Part shown: one piece after another, positions 1 to 10,434 of the stretch
Numbering within the stretch: the stretch's first letter is position 1
Layout: each line of letters opens with the position of its first letter
Assembly: GCF_905475345.1 (NCBI RefSeq)
Contig: NC_066591.1
Location: 7,587,501 to 7,651,500 of the forward strand
Length of the DNA: 64,000 bases
From: Vespula vulgaris
Taxonomy: Eukaryota > Arthropoda > Insecta > Hymenoptera > Vespidae
Direction: 5' to 3'
Notes under the pieces: model-generated
Databases searched by the model: none
What the model was told of the DNA's origin: nothing
What the model saw: only the letters and a program-made list of their open reading frames with translations
Translations under genes and position numbers: made by a program

Positions 1-902
1 CGTTTTTCTCCAGACCTATTTCTTTTATATATTAATCGAATAGATAAAGACTATGACGGGATATTATTCTTTGTATCATGTGTACTTTGCGTTCTTTCCA
101 TATCCTTTTTATTTTTATTTGTAAGCGACGTGCATTTTTCTACTTTTTTTTATCGTTATATTTTTGTTGTACGTTCGTATCATTTGGGACCGGTATATCA
201 ATCAGATACGTCATTTTGTCTGTTTTGTTCTGAAAAGTGATATCTGCTATTTTATATGCGATTGTTTTATCCTCTATACATCGCGTTACGTTCCAGTATA
301 ATTTATACTCCTCTGTCTCTAATATTGTTATAGGTGTATATTCGTAGTACAGTGTGTTATTTTCCTTAATGCTGTATTTGTTAGTTAGCTATTTGTTAGT
401 ATATTATTTAGTAATGTATTCGTTTGTAACTAAAATTTTGTATTCTGCAATTATATGATCTATTGTTTCTACATGTTAACGACGTATCATTTTGTATGTT
501 CGCTGCATTAATAATGTATTTCTTATAGTTTTTTTGTTGCATTTATTTGATCGTGTATAGCTATTGCAAATCCTTCTGTTTTAGAATGGAACATTTATTC
601 ATTATAACTATTTGCATCTATCTTTTTTATTTTCATGTTTCTTTACGTGTTTATGCGTTCCTGTTTAATTACATATCCGCGTTTTCTTTGTATTTTTTCC
701 CTTTCCAGATATTTTCTACTTTTATATTTTTTTTATTTTTCCTTTTTGCTATTTTCTATCCTTTCAATTTTATTTTTAGCATTATCTTTTTCGTCAAATA
801 AATCTGTATTGTGGTTTGTTTTTTGATTTATATTTCGGCTAAATCTAATAGCACGTAGTTCTTCGCTTGTTTTATGTTTTTGTTCTAAAAATATTTTCGT
901 TA

Positions 903-904
<2 letters not shown>
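1..904. other. AT-rich non-genic DNA
   Basis: T-rich on the + strand, with no island, hairpin or credible ORF. The two overlapping open frames at 547-826 are Phe/Ile/Leu/Tyr-rich translations of TTT-, ATT- and TAT-rich DNA in two frames at once, so I do not regard them as genes. I see nothing else here. Confidence 0.6.
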
Positions 905-946
<42 letters not shown>

Positions 947-975
947 TTATTATTATCATTATTATCATTATTGTT
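905..975 (+). repeat. (ATT)n microsatellite
   Basis: The TTA/ATT trinucleotide is repeated almost perfectly to about 944 and then degenerates with ATC variants to about 975. Confidence 0.93.
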
Positions 976-1508
976 GATATAACATAAATGTTTGCTTCAA
1001 GTAGGCAAACTTCGTCTTCAATACTTATTCTTCTGGAATTCTTGAAATTTTTCTACGCCAACGAATTCGACGTTAACACTTGGCGACACTTTAGAAACAC
1101 TTCGCGAACTTTTCACGGAGTTCTGCGCAACGAGCGACGACAAATAAAGCGAGTAACTTCGTTCACTCCAGTCGACAGGGAACGGACTTCGTTCACTCCT
1201 AATCAGCAGCTATCTCAAATCTCTCCAAGGAGTGCAACAATGCGCCATACATGTGAATCTTGTTTGATTTTTGTCGAAGATATGTTTTCTTTTCTCTCTT
1301 CTTCTCACATCGATAGAATTCCCTTTGTATATATTTCTAACTGAAGGAATAAATTTTTATAGGATGATAAAAATAGTTAGCAATCGACTGTAACATTTGT
1401 AAATTATTTTCACGACATTCGTACACGCAATATTGTTCGAACGTTACCCGATCGCTTTGAATTACACACGAGGAGAGGAAGATAAAAACCAAACAAGGTT
1501 ATCGATAA
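976..1508. other. Unique moderate-GC segment with short direct repeat
   Basis: This stretch has normal complexity and many CpGs (1040-1250). The 14-mer ACTTCGTTCACTCC occurs at 1156-1169 and again at 1186-1199, 30 bp apart. An open frame at 988-1344 (+) of 118 codons crosses it, but it has no recognisable domain and ends in AT-rich DNA. It could be regulatory DNA or part of a non-coding transcript. Confidence 0.4.
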
Positions 1509-1552
1509 TAAAAAAAAAAAAAAAATAGAAAAAAGAAAAAGAAAAAAAAACT
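1509..1552 (+). repeat. A-rich low-complexity tract
   Basis: Poly-A of about 17 followed by AAAAG/GAAAA variants. There is no adjacent reverse-transcriptase or pseudogene sequence to make it a retrotransposon tail. Confidence 0.85.
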
Positions 1553-1935
1553 GAAATCGAAAAAAATATTTCACAAAAATTCTGGAATACTGTTGGGCGA
1601 TGAAAAAAAATTATCTTACAGTGGAGTTGATTTTATAGTTGAATAGAGTAGATATCGTTCGAAAAAGGTGAAAATAGAAAAGTGAAGAAATACCGTAGGG
1701 ATGTTGAAAAAGTAATGTTTTCATTAAAATCAAAATAGAAGTGTCGATAAAATAAACAAGGGTGTTTCATGTATAAACGATTCGTAAGTTTCGAGAATGA
1801 GATTGGACATAGAGGTAGAGGAAATCGCAAGACCGTGATTTTATCTCTCATTTACCCTTATTCTCCCTTCACCCTTCCCATCATGTGTGAATGACTATGG
1901 TGAATGAGCGAGAGAAAGTTGTGACGTTTCTACAG

Positions 1936-1996
1936 GACAACGCGAGGACACGGGAGGGGTCAAACTACCCTCGGTGAGTCCTCGCGCCAGTTTGTC
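1936..1996 (+). other. GC-rich imperfect hairpin
   Basis: The arms CGCGAGGAC (1941-1949) and GTCCTCGCG (1978-1986) are perfect complements. Inside them GAGGG (1954-1958) pairs with CCCTC (1968-1972) around a 9-nt loop, across a 4/5-nt internal loop. Outside, GACAA (1936-1940) can pair with TTGTC (1992-1996) with a 5-nt bulge. The hairpin is too short for a typical pre-miRNA. A splice-like CAG before 1936 and a GTGAGT at 1974 border a 38-nt open segment within it. Confidence 0.55.
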
Positions 1997-2205
1997 AGTC
2001 CGACAATGCTCCCTGTTGTCGTACGTTTCATTCTCCCCCCTCCCCTGTAGTCCAGCCCCTTACACTTCCAATCTCACCCCCTCTCTCTAGTTTCACCCTC
2101 TCCTACAAAGTATTGGATGGACGTGTTTACACAGGCAGATCTCGTAAGCGTCGGATAGCAGTCGTCCACCATCACTATACAAAATTCGCCTCGTCGCATG
2201 TTTGC

Positions 2206-2290
2206 CTGTTGTTGTTGTTGTTTTTGTTACTGTAGTATGGTTGTTGTTATTGTTGTTGCTGTTGTGGTTGTTGTTGTTGTTGTTGTCGTT
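2206..2290 (+). repeat. (GTT)n trinucleotide repeat
   Basis: Imperfect GTT/TTG array with GTA, GCT and GTC interruptions. On the minus strand it reads as poly-Asn/Thr, which explains the Asn-rich frame at 2093-2350; I do not call that a gene. Confidence 0.92.
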
Positions 2291-2300
2291 ACTGTTGAGA

Positions 2301-2349
2301 GCGCGTATAACGGAGATACAAGTGAATTGGCGCGTAGAACGGAGATACA
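2301..2349 (+). repeat. Duplicated 20-mer, 29-bp spacing
   Basis: GCGCGTATAACGGAGATACA (2301-2320) and GCGCGTAGAACGGAGATACA (2330-2349) differ at one base. The second copy abuts an initiator-like TCAGTG. This could be a paired protein-binding site or a small local duplication. Confidence 0.7.
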
Positions 2350-2716
2350 CTCAGTGCATCTGTGAAACTCGTACGAATACTCCTTTAACGCTCACCTGAC
2401 AGAAAATTGTTCGTTTTATTTGACCAGCGGTTTTCAAAGTATAGAACACAATTGTGAATCTTCTATAGGATTTAATAGCAATGCTTACAGTCTTTTTTTT
2501 GTTTATTTATTTATTCTCCAGTAATATTTTTCTTACTTGTTCGAACGTATTGATTTAAAACTATTATGGAATATCTATTTATTTGATAAATAAGTTCATC
2601 TACAAGACTATCTTAGCGAGTATATACTCGAAAAACTTGTAAATAAATAATAAATATGTGCTTAAAAAGAGGAATTTAAGGATATTAAATGTATGTAAGA
2701 TTTTCTAGGAACGTAG

Positions 2717-2719
<3 letters not shown>

Positions 2720-2779
<60 letters not shown>

Positions 2780-2780
2780 C
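2720..2780 (+). repeat. (CT)n microsatellite
   Basis: About 27 uninterrupted CT units followed by TTTC units. It is immediately preceded by the small inverted repeat AGGAAC-gta-GTTCCT (2707-2721). Confidence 0.95.
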
Positions 2781-3141
2781 CATCTATCTATTTTCGAACT
2801 TTTACATAGCCCGCTTCAATCTTGAGCTTCAATCTCGTTGAAACGTACGACGAAGGAAATAACGTTTGGAAGTGCAGTATCAAAGAGGTAGATGCTTTCT
2901 TATCTTGCAAAGCTGAGTGCCAAGTGACAGAAGACCAGAAAGGTAAAGCGTCGAGGCATAAGCATTAAATCTGATAGCAAGACGCGTAAAGGGCAAAGGG
3001 AAGGTACTGTTTTAGGCAAGGATGCTACGTGGGGTCGTATAACGAAGAAAACTAAGTCTGTGAGTTTCGTTGAGAAAAGTGTGAGGAATGATAAGAGTAA
3101 GCTTGAGATAGATAGAGAGAAAGAAAGAGTGAGACAGAAAC

Positions 3142-3143
3142 AG

Positions 3144-3196
<53 letters not shown>

Positions 3197-3206
3197 GAAA
3201 GAGGTA
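3142..3206 (+). repeat. (GA)n microsatellite
   Basis: Pure GA core at about 3147-3188 with GACAGA and GAAA edges. The 107-codon minus and 75-codon plus frames here are translations of the array. Confidence 0.95.
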
Positions 3207-3209
3207 GAG

Positions 3210-4805
3210 ATAAGTTTCTTCAAACCAAAACCCGCCTTTGCGTATAAATCAGATCTGTCTAAGCAAAGTTGGCAGAGGAACCCCTAGAGAAGAATCTTTC
3301 TGCCCCCTAAAGAGTTAACACTTTTGCATCTTTCCTCGTGTAGTACGTGCATATTTGACAGAAATGCGTTCGACTCTAACTTAAGTGACTTGGATGATGT
3401 TTGTCGCTTAAAAAAAGGGTCAAAAGTGATCGTAAGTTTTAATAATTTTTTAAAGAAAAATTAATCCTAACAAATATCATTCGTTTCATTTTTCGAATCG
3501 GATTAAATAAACAGTGAAAATAAAACAAGTAATTTTGACTTTATCTCGAAATGCAGAGTATAACTATGAAAATTGTTAAAATAAAAGTGTTGAACCTGTA
3601 CGCAGTATGAATCGTTTTCTAATCATCGAGATCTTTTTCTACACACGATGTATTCTTCGAAATAACAAGGATGACATCTGCGTGCTTTCCATGGTGGTCA
3701 GAGTTCGCGAGGTCACGCCTGGCTTCCGGTAGTGACGTGCGGCTTTTCGGTTGATAGACCGAAACCACAAAACCGATAAATCCGTTATGTTTCACGTCGT
3801 ACTGGCTTCATGTCATTTAGAAAATTCATTTGCGAGATTCGCGTTCTAATCGTTTTCCTTTCTCTCATTCGTTTCGTTAAAAATGATTTCCATTTTATTA
3901 TATTTCACGTATGCAAATACCTATGAATTTTATTTTTTCCTATCGATTTTCGATCGATACGATTTGTTTTTCTACGCAATATTCGTCGAAATTCGTTAAA
4001 AAAAAATAAAAGAAGAGAAAGAGAGAAAAAAAATCCAACGACCATGTGAAGTAAAAGCCGCCATTAGTGAAAGCATTTAAAACTAAAACTTCCTTATCCT
4101 CTTATCATTTACCAGAAACTCTTAATCAGATTTTCGCTCGTGAGAACGTATAAGGATAAAGCGCATACGTAAGGATTATATAATACTACGATGCGAAGGG
4201 AAACACGAAACGTATAAGGACGAAGTAATCTTGAATGTAATCGCGTATCAAATAATTATTTGGTATATAATATATAATAATCGTTGATCGTATATACTAA
4301 CATTTTAGATACACGATAATTGAAAACACACCTAGTAAGTCAATAAACATAATTTGTACTTATAAAAGTCAAATGAATCGATTTGACCGATAGAATAGCA
4401 CTCGTAACTGGAATTAATCGTTCGTATCGTCATAAAAATAAGCTTCCACTTAGACCTTCTCGATGCTATTATTCTCACGATACATTTACTTCCGGATAAA
4501 GCATAAAGCATCGCGGAGATTAATGACGTTCGGAAGAGAATACATATACCTACGTATAGTAGCAGGTAGTACAACGAGGCAGTGGTAACCGAGGGAAGCC
4601 ATCGAAGCGATTAACGGTATCTGATTTTAGGGTCCAATAATTCTTGAATCCGAGTTAAGACGTAGTAATCGAAGGAGCAAATTGAACGGTAATCCAGCTC
4701 GTCGCTTATAGGATAGAAGAGAGTCACACTGAGATTATCGATCATCTATCGACTTTACCTTTAAAGACAATCTTCGTTTTTCAATCGTGTTAAATTATTT
4801 TCTAT
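3210..4805. other. AT-rich non-genic DNA with one CpG-rich island
   Basis: Mostly ordinary AT-rich sequence. The exception is about 3690-3800, which is GC-richer and carries a 7-bp inverted repeat TTTCGGT/ACCGAAA (3745-3751 and 3758-3764, 6-nt loop). That island resembles conserved non-coding DNA. No credible exon was found. Confidence 0.5.
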
Positions 4806-4810
4806 TGAAA

Positions 4811-4829
4811 TCTATCTATCTATATATAC

Positions 4830-4862
<33 letters not shown>

Positions 4863-4906
4863 AATAGATAAATAGATAGATATATAGATATATGTATGTA
4901 TATATC
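4811..4906 (+). repeat. (TATC)n/(CATA)n/(TA)n compound microsatellite
   Basis: Successive TATC, CATA, TA and GATA blocks. The TATC left part and GATA right part are mutually complementary, so the array can fold on itself. Confidence 0.92.
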
Positions 4907-5164
4907 AACTAAGTCAAAAAAAGATGAAAATTATGAATCTTCCTTTTCCTTCCTCTTCTCATTCAACGAACTAATAAAGTTGAAACTCTATCTTGATTAG
5001 TAGAATTCATCTAGGGAAAATCGACCTTTATCTTTATTTAAGAGTTTTAAGCTCGGAGAAAGAGAAAGAGAGAGTTAAAACGACGAGGAGCACGTTACAA
5101 GAGTTTCGGATAGAAAACATGCAAACGATCGAATAGTTTCAGGTCCTAGCAGAGAACCAGGATG

Positions 5165-5200
5165 AAAAGAGAAAGAGGGAAAGAGGAGATAGATAGAGAG

Positions 5201-5246
<46 letters not shown>

Positions 5247-5300
5247 GGAGAGAGAGATAGGTAGATAGATAGAGAGAAAGAAAAAGAGAGAGAGAGAAAG
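5165..5300 (+). repeat. (GA)n/(GAAA)n/(GATA)n purine tract
   Basis: Long interrupted GA array with a shorter purine run at about 5056-5075 ahead of it. It accounts for the Ser/Leu-rich minus-strand frames at 5075-5391. Confidence 0.93.
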
Positions 5301-6166
5301 CTAGTACGTACCAACTCCGTTTTTGAAGGGAGAAGAAACCACGTGGGACTGCATGTAGTCGAGTCGAGGAGCGTGGTGAACACTTTGGCATGCGGTTACG
5401 GTGTTCCTTGTCGAGAACTACCGTCGAGAAATACCGTTTCTAGCTCGCACCATGTAGCTCGCTTTTTAACACGGCATCCTGTGAGCTCACGCGTTGATTC
5501 GCCCTCGTGTATACGTGAAAACGAGTTTTGCCAACAAAGGAAGGACTTTCAATGACGTTGCCTTGTCTTCAATGGAAAAACACAAAATATATGTACCTAT
5601 GTTTACGTAGATGTTGGCATTCTTTCTGTATACGTGAATTTCTGTACGTTTGTGCGAGTAGGTACGTACCCAAAGTGAAAATGTCCTTTCATTGAAAAAG
5701 AGTACGAAGAAAAGATTCGAGTATGCTCGATTCTCAAAGAATCGACCCAAATACCCCCAAGCTCCACCCCATTGCTATTGTATCGTAACGTGTAAAGAAG
5801 TAACGAAAGGATACTGCTATTGTAGAGAACGTGAGAGAAGGAAAGAGAGAGAAAGAGAGGAAAAGAGATAAAAATAATCGATGCAAAACGGCAGAGAAAA
5901 AGACAATGGGATCGTGTGATTCCCTGTCGCCTGTCGTACGTAATTTCTTTGACAAATCGATGCAATTTGTTCGTCACTGTTTCATTCAATGTTTATAATG
6001 ATTATTTTCGCAGGAGATATCAATCTAATGTCTACACAAGCCGGAAGATCTTATCACGAGGTAGAAACATATTATTATGTAACGTTAAAAGAAATTATCA
6101 ACGATATAAAGTTACTTTTACTAATTTTATTACTTTCACCATTAATTTATCCCGAATTTGTTGAAT
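5301..6166. other. CpG-rich island then AT-rich DNA
   Basis: From 5330 to 5560 the sequence is GC/CpG-rich with mixed short open frames on both strands and no dominant frame, so regulatory DNA is likelier than coding. A short GA-rich run lies at 5839-5870. The rest is ordinary; no gene is supported. Confidence 0.4.
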
Positions 6167-6242
6167 TTCTCTCTCTCTCTCTCTCTTTCTCTTTCTCTCT
6201 TTTTCTTTCTTTCTTTTTCTTTCTCTCTATTTTTCTTTTTAT
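6167..6242 (+). repeat. (CT)n/(CTTT)n microsatellite
   Basis: CT core followed by CTTT/TTTC variants. It forms the left arm of an inverted pair with the GA array at 6352-6442. Confidence 0.93.
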
Positions 6243-6349
6243 CTTCATAGTTTCGAAAATTTGCACGGCTTACTTTTCGAGATTAATTCTAGGAGGATTA
6301 GCGTGGCTTTGAAAAAGAGAAAAAGAAGATTTTAGAGAGATTTAAAGCG

Positions 6350-6351
<2 letters not shown>

Positions 6352-6442
<91 letters not shown>
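6352..6442 (+). repeat. (GA)n microsatellite
   Basis: About 90 bp of GA with a few GAAA interruptions. It is oriented opposite to the CT array 110 bp upstream. Confidence 0.95.
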
Positions 6443-6446
<4 letters not shown>

Positions 6447-6714
6447 AAGAGAGATGATGTGGTGAGAAGAAGGTTAGTGAAATTTGAGAATCAAAGTGCA
6501 CAATGATTTCCGGCTCTTTGCAGGCGACGGTAATCTATCGCGACGGGCCAAATAAGAGAGAAAGAGACCGAGCATAAGAGAAGACTCTTTACTCTCGAGA
6601 AGTCCGACTAAGTTTCAAACTAAGTTAGTAACGCAGATCCTATTAACTAGTAGGGTAATACGGGGCAAGAGTCTTATCGCGGAAATTATCTCAGCCTTAT
6701 ACGGTTCTTTCAAA

Positions 6715-6789
6715 CTCTCTTTTTCTGTCTCTCTCTTTTTTCACTCTCTTTTTATATATCTCTCTCACTCTCCTTTTTTCACTCTCTCT

Positions 6790-6833
<44 letters not shown>

Positions 6834-6835
6834 AT
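6715..6835 (+). repeat. (CT)n microsatellite
   Basis: Degenerate CT/CTTTT tract leading to a pure CT core at about 6794-6830. Confidence 0.94.
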
Positions 6836-7109
6836 CCTGCATACAAGTTCACTTGATTCATTCACCTCTTTCTAGCTACCAAAATTATAAGTTTTCTAGC
6901 TCAACCTTGGGATATATCAGCCATCAAATTATAGAACCCACTCCCTCCTCTTTGACCCTTTCTCGTGTGAAAATTGAATACGTGATGTACCATAATCCGC
7001 GTAAGTCTAAGAGTCTTAAAAGAGTTCGATCCTTCGAATTCCCACGGAGCTCTTTCGTAAAAGTTAGCGCAAAGGGACCGTTTAAAATCTTTTTGAAAGA
7101 CAGACAAAA

Positions 7110-7134
7110 AGAGAGAGAGAGAAAGAGAGAGAAG
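7110..7134 (+). repeat. (GA)n short array
   Basis: Short GA run with a GAAA interruption, inside otherwise ordinary DNA. Confidence 0.85.
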
Positions 7135-8674
7135 GTACAATTTTATTGTAAAAAAAATTATCTATATAAAAATCGTAATTTCACGTTAGTCGAAAGTTAT
7201 TCGCGAAATTTCAATAACTATTTTTAGCGATAATCATGGGAAAATTAGTAAAAGTTGTTTATTAAATTCCACACACGTTTCTAAGTTTTAAAATTGAACT
7301 GTGAAAAGTTTAGAACGTTAACGACACATTGTTACCATCTAACAATTTATTCCCTTTCTAATTTCTCTTTCACGCTGATTCATAATTAGTGTTGCTTAGG
7401 ATAATTCATATTACATTCTGTCGTCGCTATAAAGTCGACGTACTCTATCGATGGTTTTGATTAACTGAACAACGTTAGAACTTTAACACGAACTATCTAC
7501 GATATGAGATCGTTATCGTTAAATGTAAAATTATATCGATAAACGTCGGACAAGAGACGTTCGTTAAGTTAGAAAATTTAAAGCGATTAAATTGAAAGTA
7601 AATCACTTCAATGAAATTCAATGAATTATTATAGACGTTATTAAATTCGAGATATTCGAAGAACACCTAGAAAAATTTCAATTTCTCCAAGGAAGAAGTT
7701 TTCTATTGGCTTTCTATCGTCATATTTCAAGAAATCAAATCAAATCGATTTAAAATAAAATAAAATCGTACGAGTTATATTGAATTAAACGTCGTAATTA
7801 AGAAAAATTCCATCAAAAGATATCGTTTATGTTTTTGCTTGGTCGTTGATAAATTTGGTACCTTCAAATTCCAACGTTTTTCCTAGTTAAACTTCTAATG
7901 GAGAAGAGTGAGGCTATTTTGTAAGTGTGTAGGTTGAGAAAGAATGTGGGGGTAAGAAGAAAGTAAGGGGTTTCTCTCTAAGACGATTCCGGTTGTCAGG
8001 TAGGATTCATGGTGACGCAGGTGGTATAGAAGAAAAAAGTGAATTTTCGGCGTGACATCAGTTATTCCGGCCACGGTTCCGGCGACATAAATCGTAAGTC
8101 ACCGAGCGTGCTGCAATCAATATCCGACGTGCGAAGGTATGTGTGCGTGTGTGTCTGTTTGTGTGTACATATATGTATATGTATATGTGCGTGCGTTTGC
8201 GCGTGCTAGGGGAAAGAGAAGGAAGGTGGATGACAATGAGATCCAGTTTCGAAGGGAACCCTGCAACGAGCTAGTTCATCATCTTTAGACGGGTTGCTCT
8301 GACCACATATCTTTTTTGCTCCTTCTTTTTTCTTTCTTTTTATCATCTTCCCCCTTCCCTCGACACAAAAAGAAAGAAGAAGCGACGTGGCAAATGAAAT
8401 TAGACGTGGATCGAATTAGACCCTTTGGCACCCTCTCGTGTTTCGTATACACGGAGTTCGCACTCTTCCCGATAACGATGAAGGCGGCGGAATCGTAAAG
8501 CGATAAATGGTTAGATCGTGTCTGGAGGAGGAAATGCGACTCGTTAAGTCGGTTAATCGGCGATAACGTCAAAGGAGGGAAGAAGAAATGTAGAGGATGG
8601 GAAATAGTCTCTGTACGTAAGGTAATCTTTGAAACACGAATACTCGATTGGAGTCGTTGGTAGGGCGAAAGGGA
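7135..8674. other. AT-rich DNA with island and GT-rich repeat
   Basis: 7135-7980 is ordinary AT-rich DNA with no feature. 7985-8130 is a GC-richer island containing CpG words and a consensus donor-like GTAAGT at 8095. Candidate acceptors lie at about 7997 and 8059, but most frames between these sites hit stops, so an exon is not supported. 8138-8206 is a GT/TATG dinucleotide tract. 8285-8674 is mixed CT-rich and unique DNA without a gene. Confidence 0.45.
8138..8206 (+). repeat. (GT)n/(TATG)n microsatellite
   Basis: Alternating purine-pyrimidine repeat of GT, GC and TATG units. Confidence 0.88.
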
Positions 8675-8867
8675 GAACAAAAGAAAGAAAAAAAAAGAAG
8701 ATGAAGAAGAAAAGAAAAAAGAAAAAAAAGAAGAGAGAAGGAAGGGTGGTAAAATTAAAAGGGACACGAAGTCGTCATCCAGACTCGATTGTCCCAGCGC
8801 GGGTTCTACAGCAAAAGACAAAGAAAAAGACAGACATAAAGAGAAAGAGAGAAAGAGAGAAAGAAGG

Positions 8868-8901
<34 letters not shown>

Positions 8902-8925
8902 GGAGAAAGTAAAAATAAAAAAAGA
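8675..8925 (+). repeat. Long purine-rich tract
   Basis: Two purine-only blocks (about 8675-8745 and 8812-8925: AAG, GAAA and GA units) flank about 65 bp of unique sequence. The Lys/Arg/Glu-rich (+) and Phe/Ser/Leu-rich (-) open frames of up to 178 codons here are repeat translations. Confidence 0.9.
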
Positions 8926-8934
8926 GGTTGGTAA

Positions 8935-9345
8935 TCGTTCTTTCTTTTCCTCCTCGTTCGTCTCGTCGAAGTCCCGCACTTATTCGAATAAATCGTCGTC
9001 GTCGACGTCGTCATAGCTCGGGATCGGCCGTTCTCTGCGTCTCCGTTGCACGATACTCGAATAGAAACGCTGCCGCGGCACTCGTCACCCTCACGCGCCA
9101 CTCTTCCGAGCCCTTCAGCACCCTCTGGCAGCTTTCGAGGCCCTTCACCTCCACCTTCATCTCGGCAGGCAGTCTCCACTAGTCATTTCAGGGGCGACCA
9201 CTCGCCTATCGAGCACGACTCGCGTCTGAAAATGCTTCGAGACTCGCCACTACTAACTCCCACTCCATCTTCGTTCCTAACGCAGACGCAAGTTTTTCAA
9301 GTTTGCCAAAGCGCACGCTGACTGTGCTACCTCCGTTCGAATCGT
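8935..9345. promoter_or_regulatory. Strong GC/CpG island
   Basis: This is one of the GC-richest stretches in the window. Open frames persist on both strands in several frames simultaneously, as expected where GC content removes stop codons. It begins with a (GTC)n run near 8993-9012. Such islands in AT-rich insect genomes often mark first exons or promoters, but no TATA box or TCAGT initiator with proper spacing is visible. A small ORF on the minus strand is described separately. Confidence 0.3.
9011..9160 (-). CDS. Hypothetical 49-codon small ORF in GC island
   Basis: ATG at 9158-9160 and stop at 9011-9013, preceded in frame by a TAG shortly upstream. The product starts MKVEVKGLESCQ and has mixed charged and hydrophobic content with an Ala run, no signal peptide and no known motif. 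Position -3 is G, an acceptable but not strong start context. Other frames through the same island are also open, which weakens the case. I do not recognise it; it could equally be chance or an upstream ORF in a 5' leader. Confidence 0.12.
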   Translation of the reverse strand: MKVEVKGLESCQRVLKGSEEWRVRVTSAAAAFLFEYRATETQRTADPEL

Positions 9346-9640
9346 TCGTCGTTTCCTCATACATAGATCACCACTTTTTTCCTTTCATTTGCACTTTTAT
9401 ATCTAAAGACGAATGTGGTTATGGGGAAATGGTTCGAGGGGAAAAATGTGCTAGAGAAAAAAAGAGAGTACGAACAAGAATGATGATTTAAGACGTAAGT
9501 GTATCATATTGATTTATTAATAGTAATTTATTGTGACTATGTCTTGACTACGCTCTATGCCAAATAATAAATACCTGCTTAAAATTGAACCGAAGTTTAA
9601 TCGACGATAACGAATAATTAAACTGATATTATTGTATTAA

Positions 9641-9735
9641 AAAAATATATATATATATGTATACCTATAGACCTGTAGTACACACATACATATACACACA
9701 CGCACTCGCACACACATTCACACGCACATACAAAA
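9641..9735 (+). repeat. (TA)n and (CA)n compound repeat
   Basis: TA core at about 9645-9662, then CA-rich sequence with CG and TC interruptions to about 9730. Confidence 0.88.
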
Positions 9736-9839
9736 TATACAAATGATCGACGTAATAATAATTAAAGTCACCATTAAAATATCAATCTTAATAAGACGAC
9801 GAGATCAAGCGCGAAGAAAGTTAATCGCTTATTTAAAAT

Positions 9840-10016
9840 GGCAACTGCTCGTTAGGTACTAGGTGGCCCTTCTCTGCTACGAACACTGGCAGCCGGTAGG
9901 CTCGTTACTGCCATGCCAGATACGCGATTTACACATGCGCGCTAATTACCGGCCTTTTAACCGATATCGGAAGGAGTTAATTGACAAGCTCCGGCTTGCT
10001 AGCCGATCATGATTAA
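9840..10016. promoter_or_regulatory. CpG-rich, enhancer-like island
   Basis: High-complexity, GC-rich segment between AT-rich flanks. Visible words are a homeodomain-type TAATTA (9943-9948), TTAATTG (9977-9983) and the perfect palindrome CCGATATCGG (9961-9970). The frames are broken by stops, so coding is unlikely. It resembles conserved non-coding elements near developmental genes; conservation itself cannot be seen from one sequence. Confidence 0.3.
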
Positions 10017-10023
10017 GCAGTAA

Positions 10024-10068
10024 AAGAGAAACAGAGAAAGAAAGACGGAGAGAGAGAGAGAGAGAGAA
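10024..10068 (+). repeat. (GA)n microsatellite
   Basis: Purine run ending in about nine GA units. Confidence 0.9.
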
Positions 10069-10256
10069 TAAAAATACAAGTTTTTTTCAACAACGTCAAC
10101 GTTTTCTAAGTTTCTAAGTTATTTGCATTTAAATTGACCTAATCTATAGTTTCGATTCTCAAGTTGAAAGTAACCATTCAGACGTTTGTCACGTTACGAC
10201 GTAATCCAAGAGTTTGTTGATCGAATGGATATTGTGGAATGAAGTAGAAACTCAAG

Positions 10257-10300
10257 CTTTCTCTCTTTTTTTCCTTCTCTCTCTCTCTCTTTTCCTTTGG
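10257..10300 (+). repeat. (CT)n microsatellite
   Basis: CT units split by a T-rich interruption. A second CT run lies at 10407-10434. Confidence 0.9.
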
Positions 10301-10406
10301 TGTTTCGTATTCGGAGCTAGTATTTATGGCGAAGCTTCTCGTAAACACGATAAAGCCTTCTCGTAAAACATCGGACTGTATGCGATTGCGGTGACACGAC
10401 ACTATT

Positions 10407-10434
10407 TCTCTCTCTCTCTCTCTCTCTTTCTCAT
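10407..10434 (+). repeat. (CT)n microsatellite
   Basis: About twelve CT units. Confidence 0.92.

Larger units (their letters stand above)
1860..2400. promoter_or_regulatory. CpG-rich island, possible promoter or regulatory block
   Basis: The segment is clearly GC/CpG-richer than its flanks and contains several ordered elements. These are a two-stem hairpin (1936-1996), an arthropod initiator-like TCAGTC at 1995-2000, C-rich runs near 2035-2080, a (GTT)n array (2206-2290), and a duplicated 20-mer followed by a second TCAGTG at 2351-2356. I see no TATA box at about -30 and no clear downstream promoter element at +28 for either initiator. It looks more like regulatory or 5' untranslated DNA than coding sequence. 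Role is inferred, not shown. Confidence 0.3.

Noticed and set aside
1509..1552. Poly-A tract considered as a retroposon tail
   Set aside because: No target-site duplication or upstream retroelement body visible; A-rich tracts are common here.
2396..2462. 67-nt minus-strand segment between a TATAG acceptor and a CAG/GTGAGC donor
   Set aside because: Two frames are open, the acceptor has little pyrimidine and the segment is AT-rich; likely chance.
8285..8821. 178-codon minus-strand ORF
   Set aside because: Largely coded by purine/pyrimidine tracts (Ser/Phe/Leu runs); no known motif.
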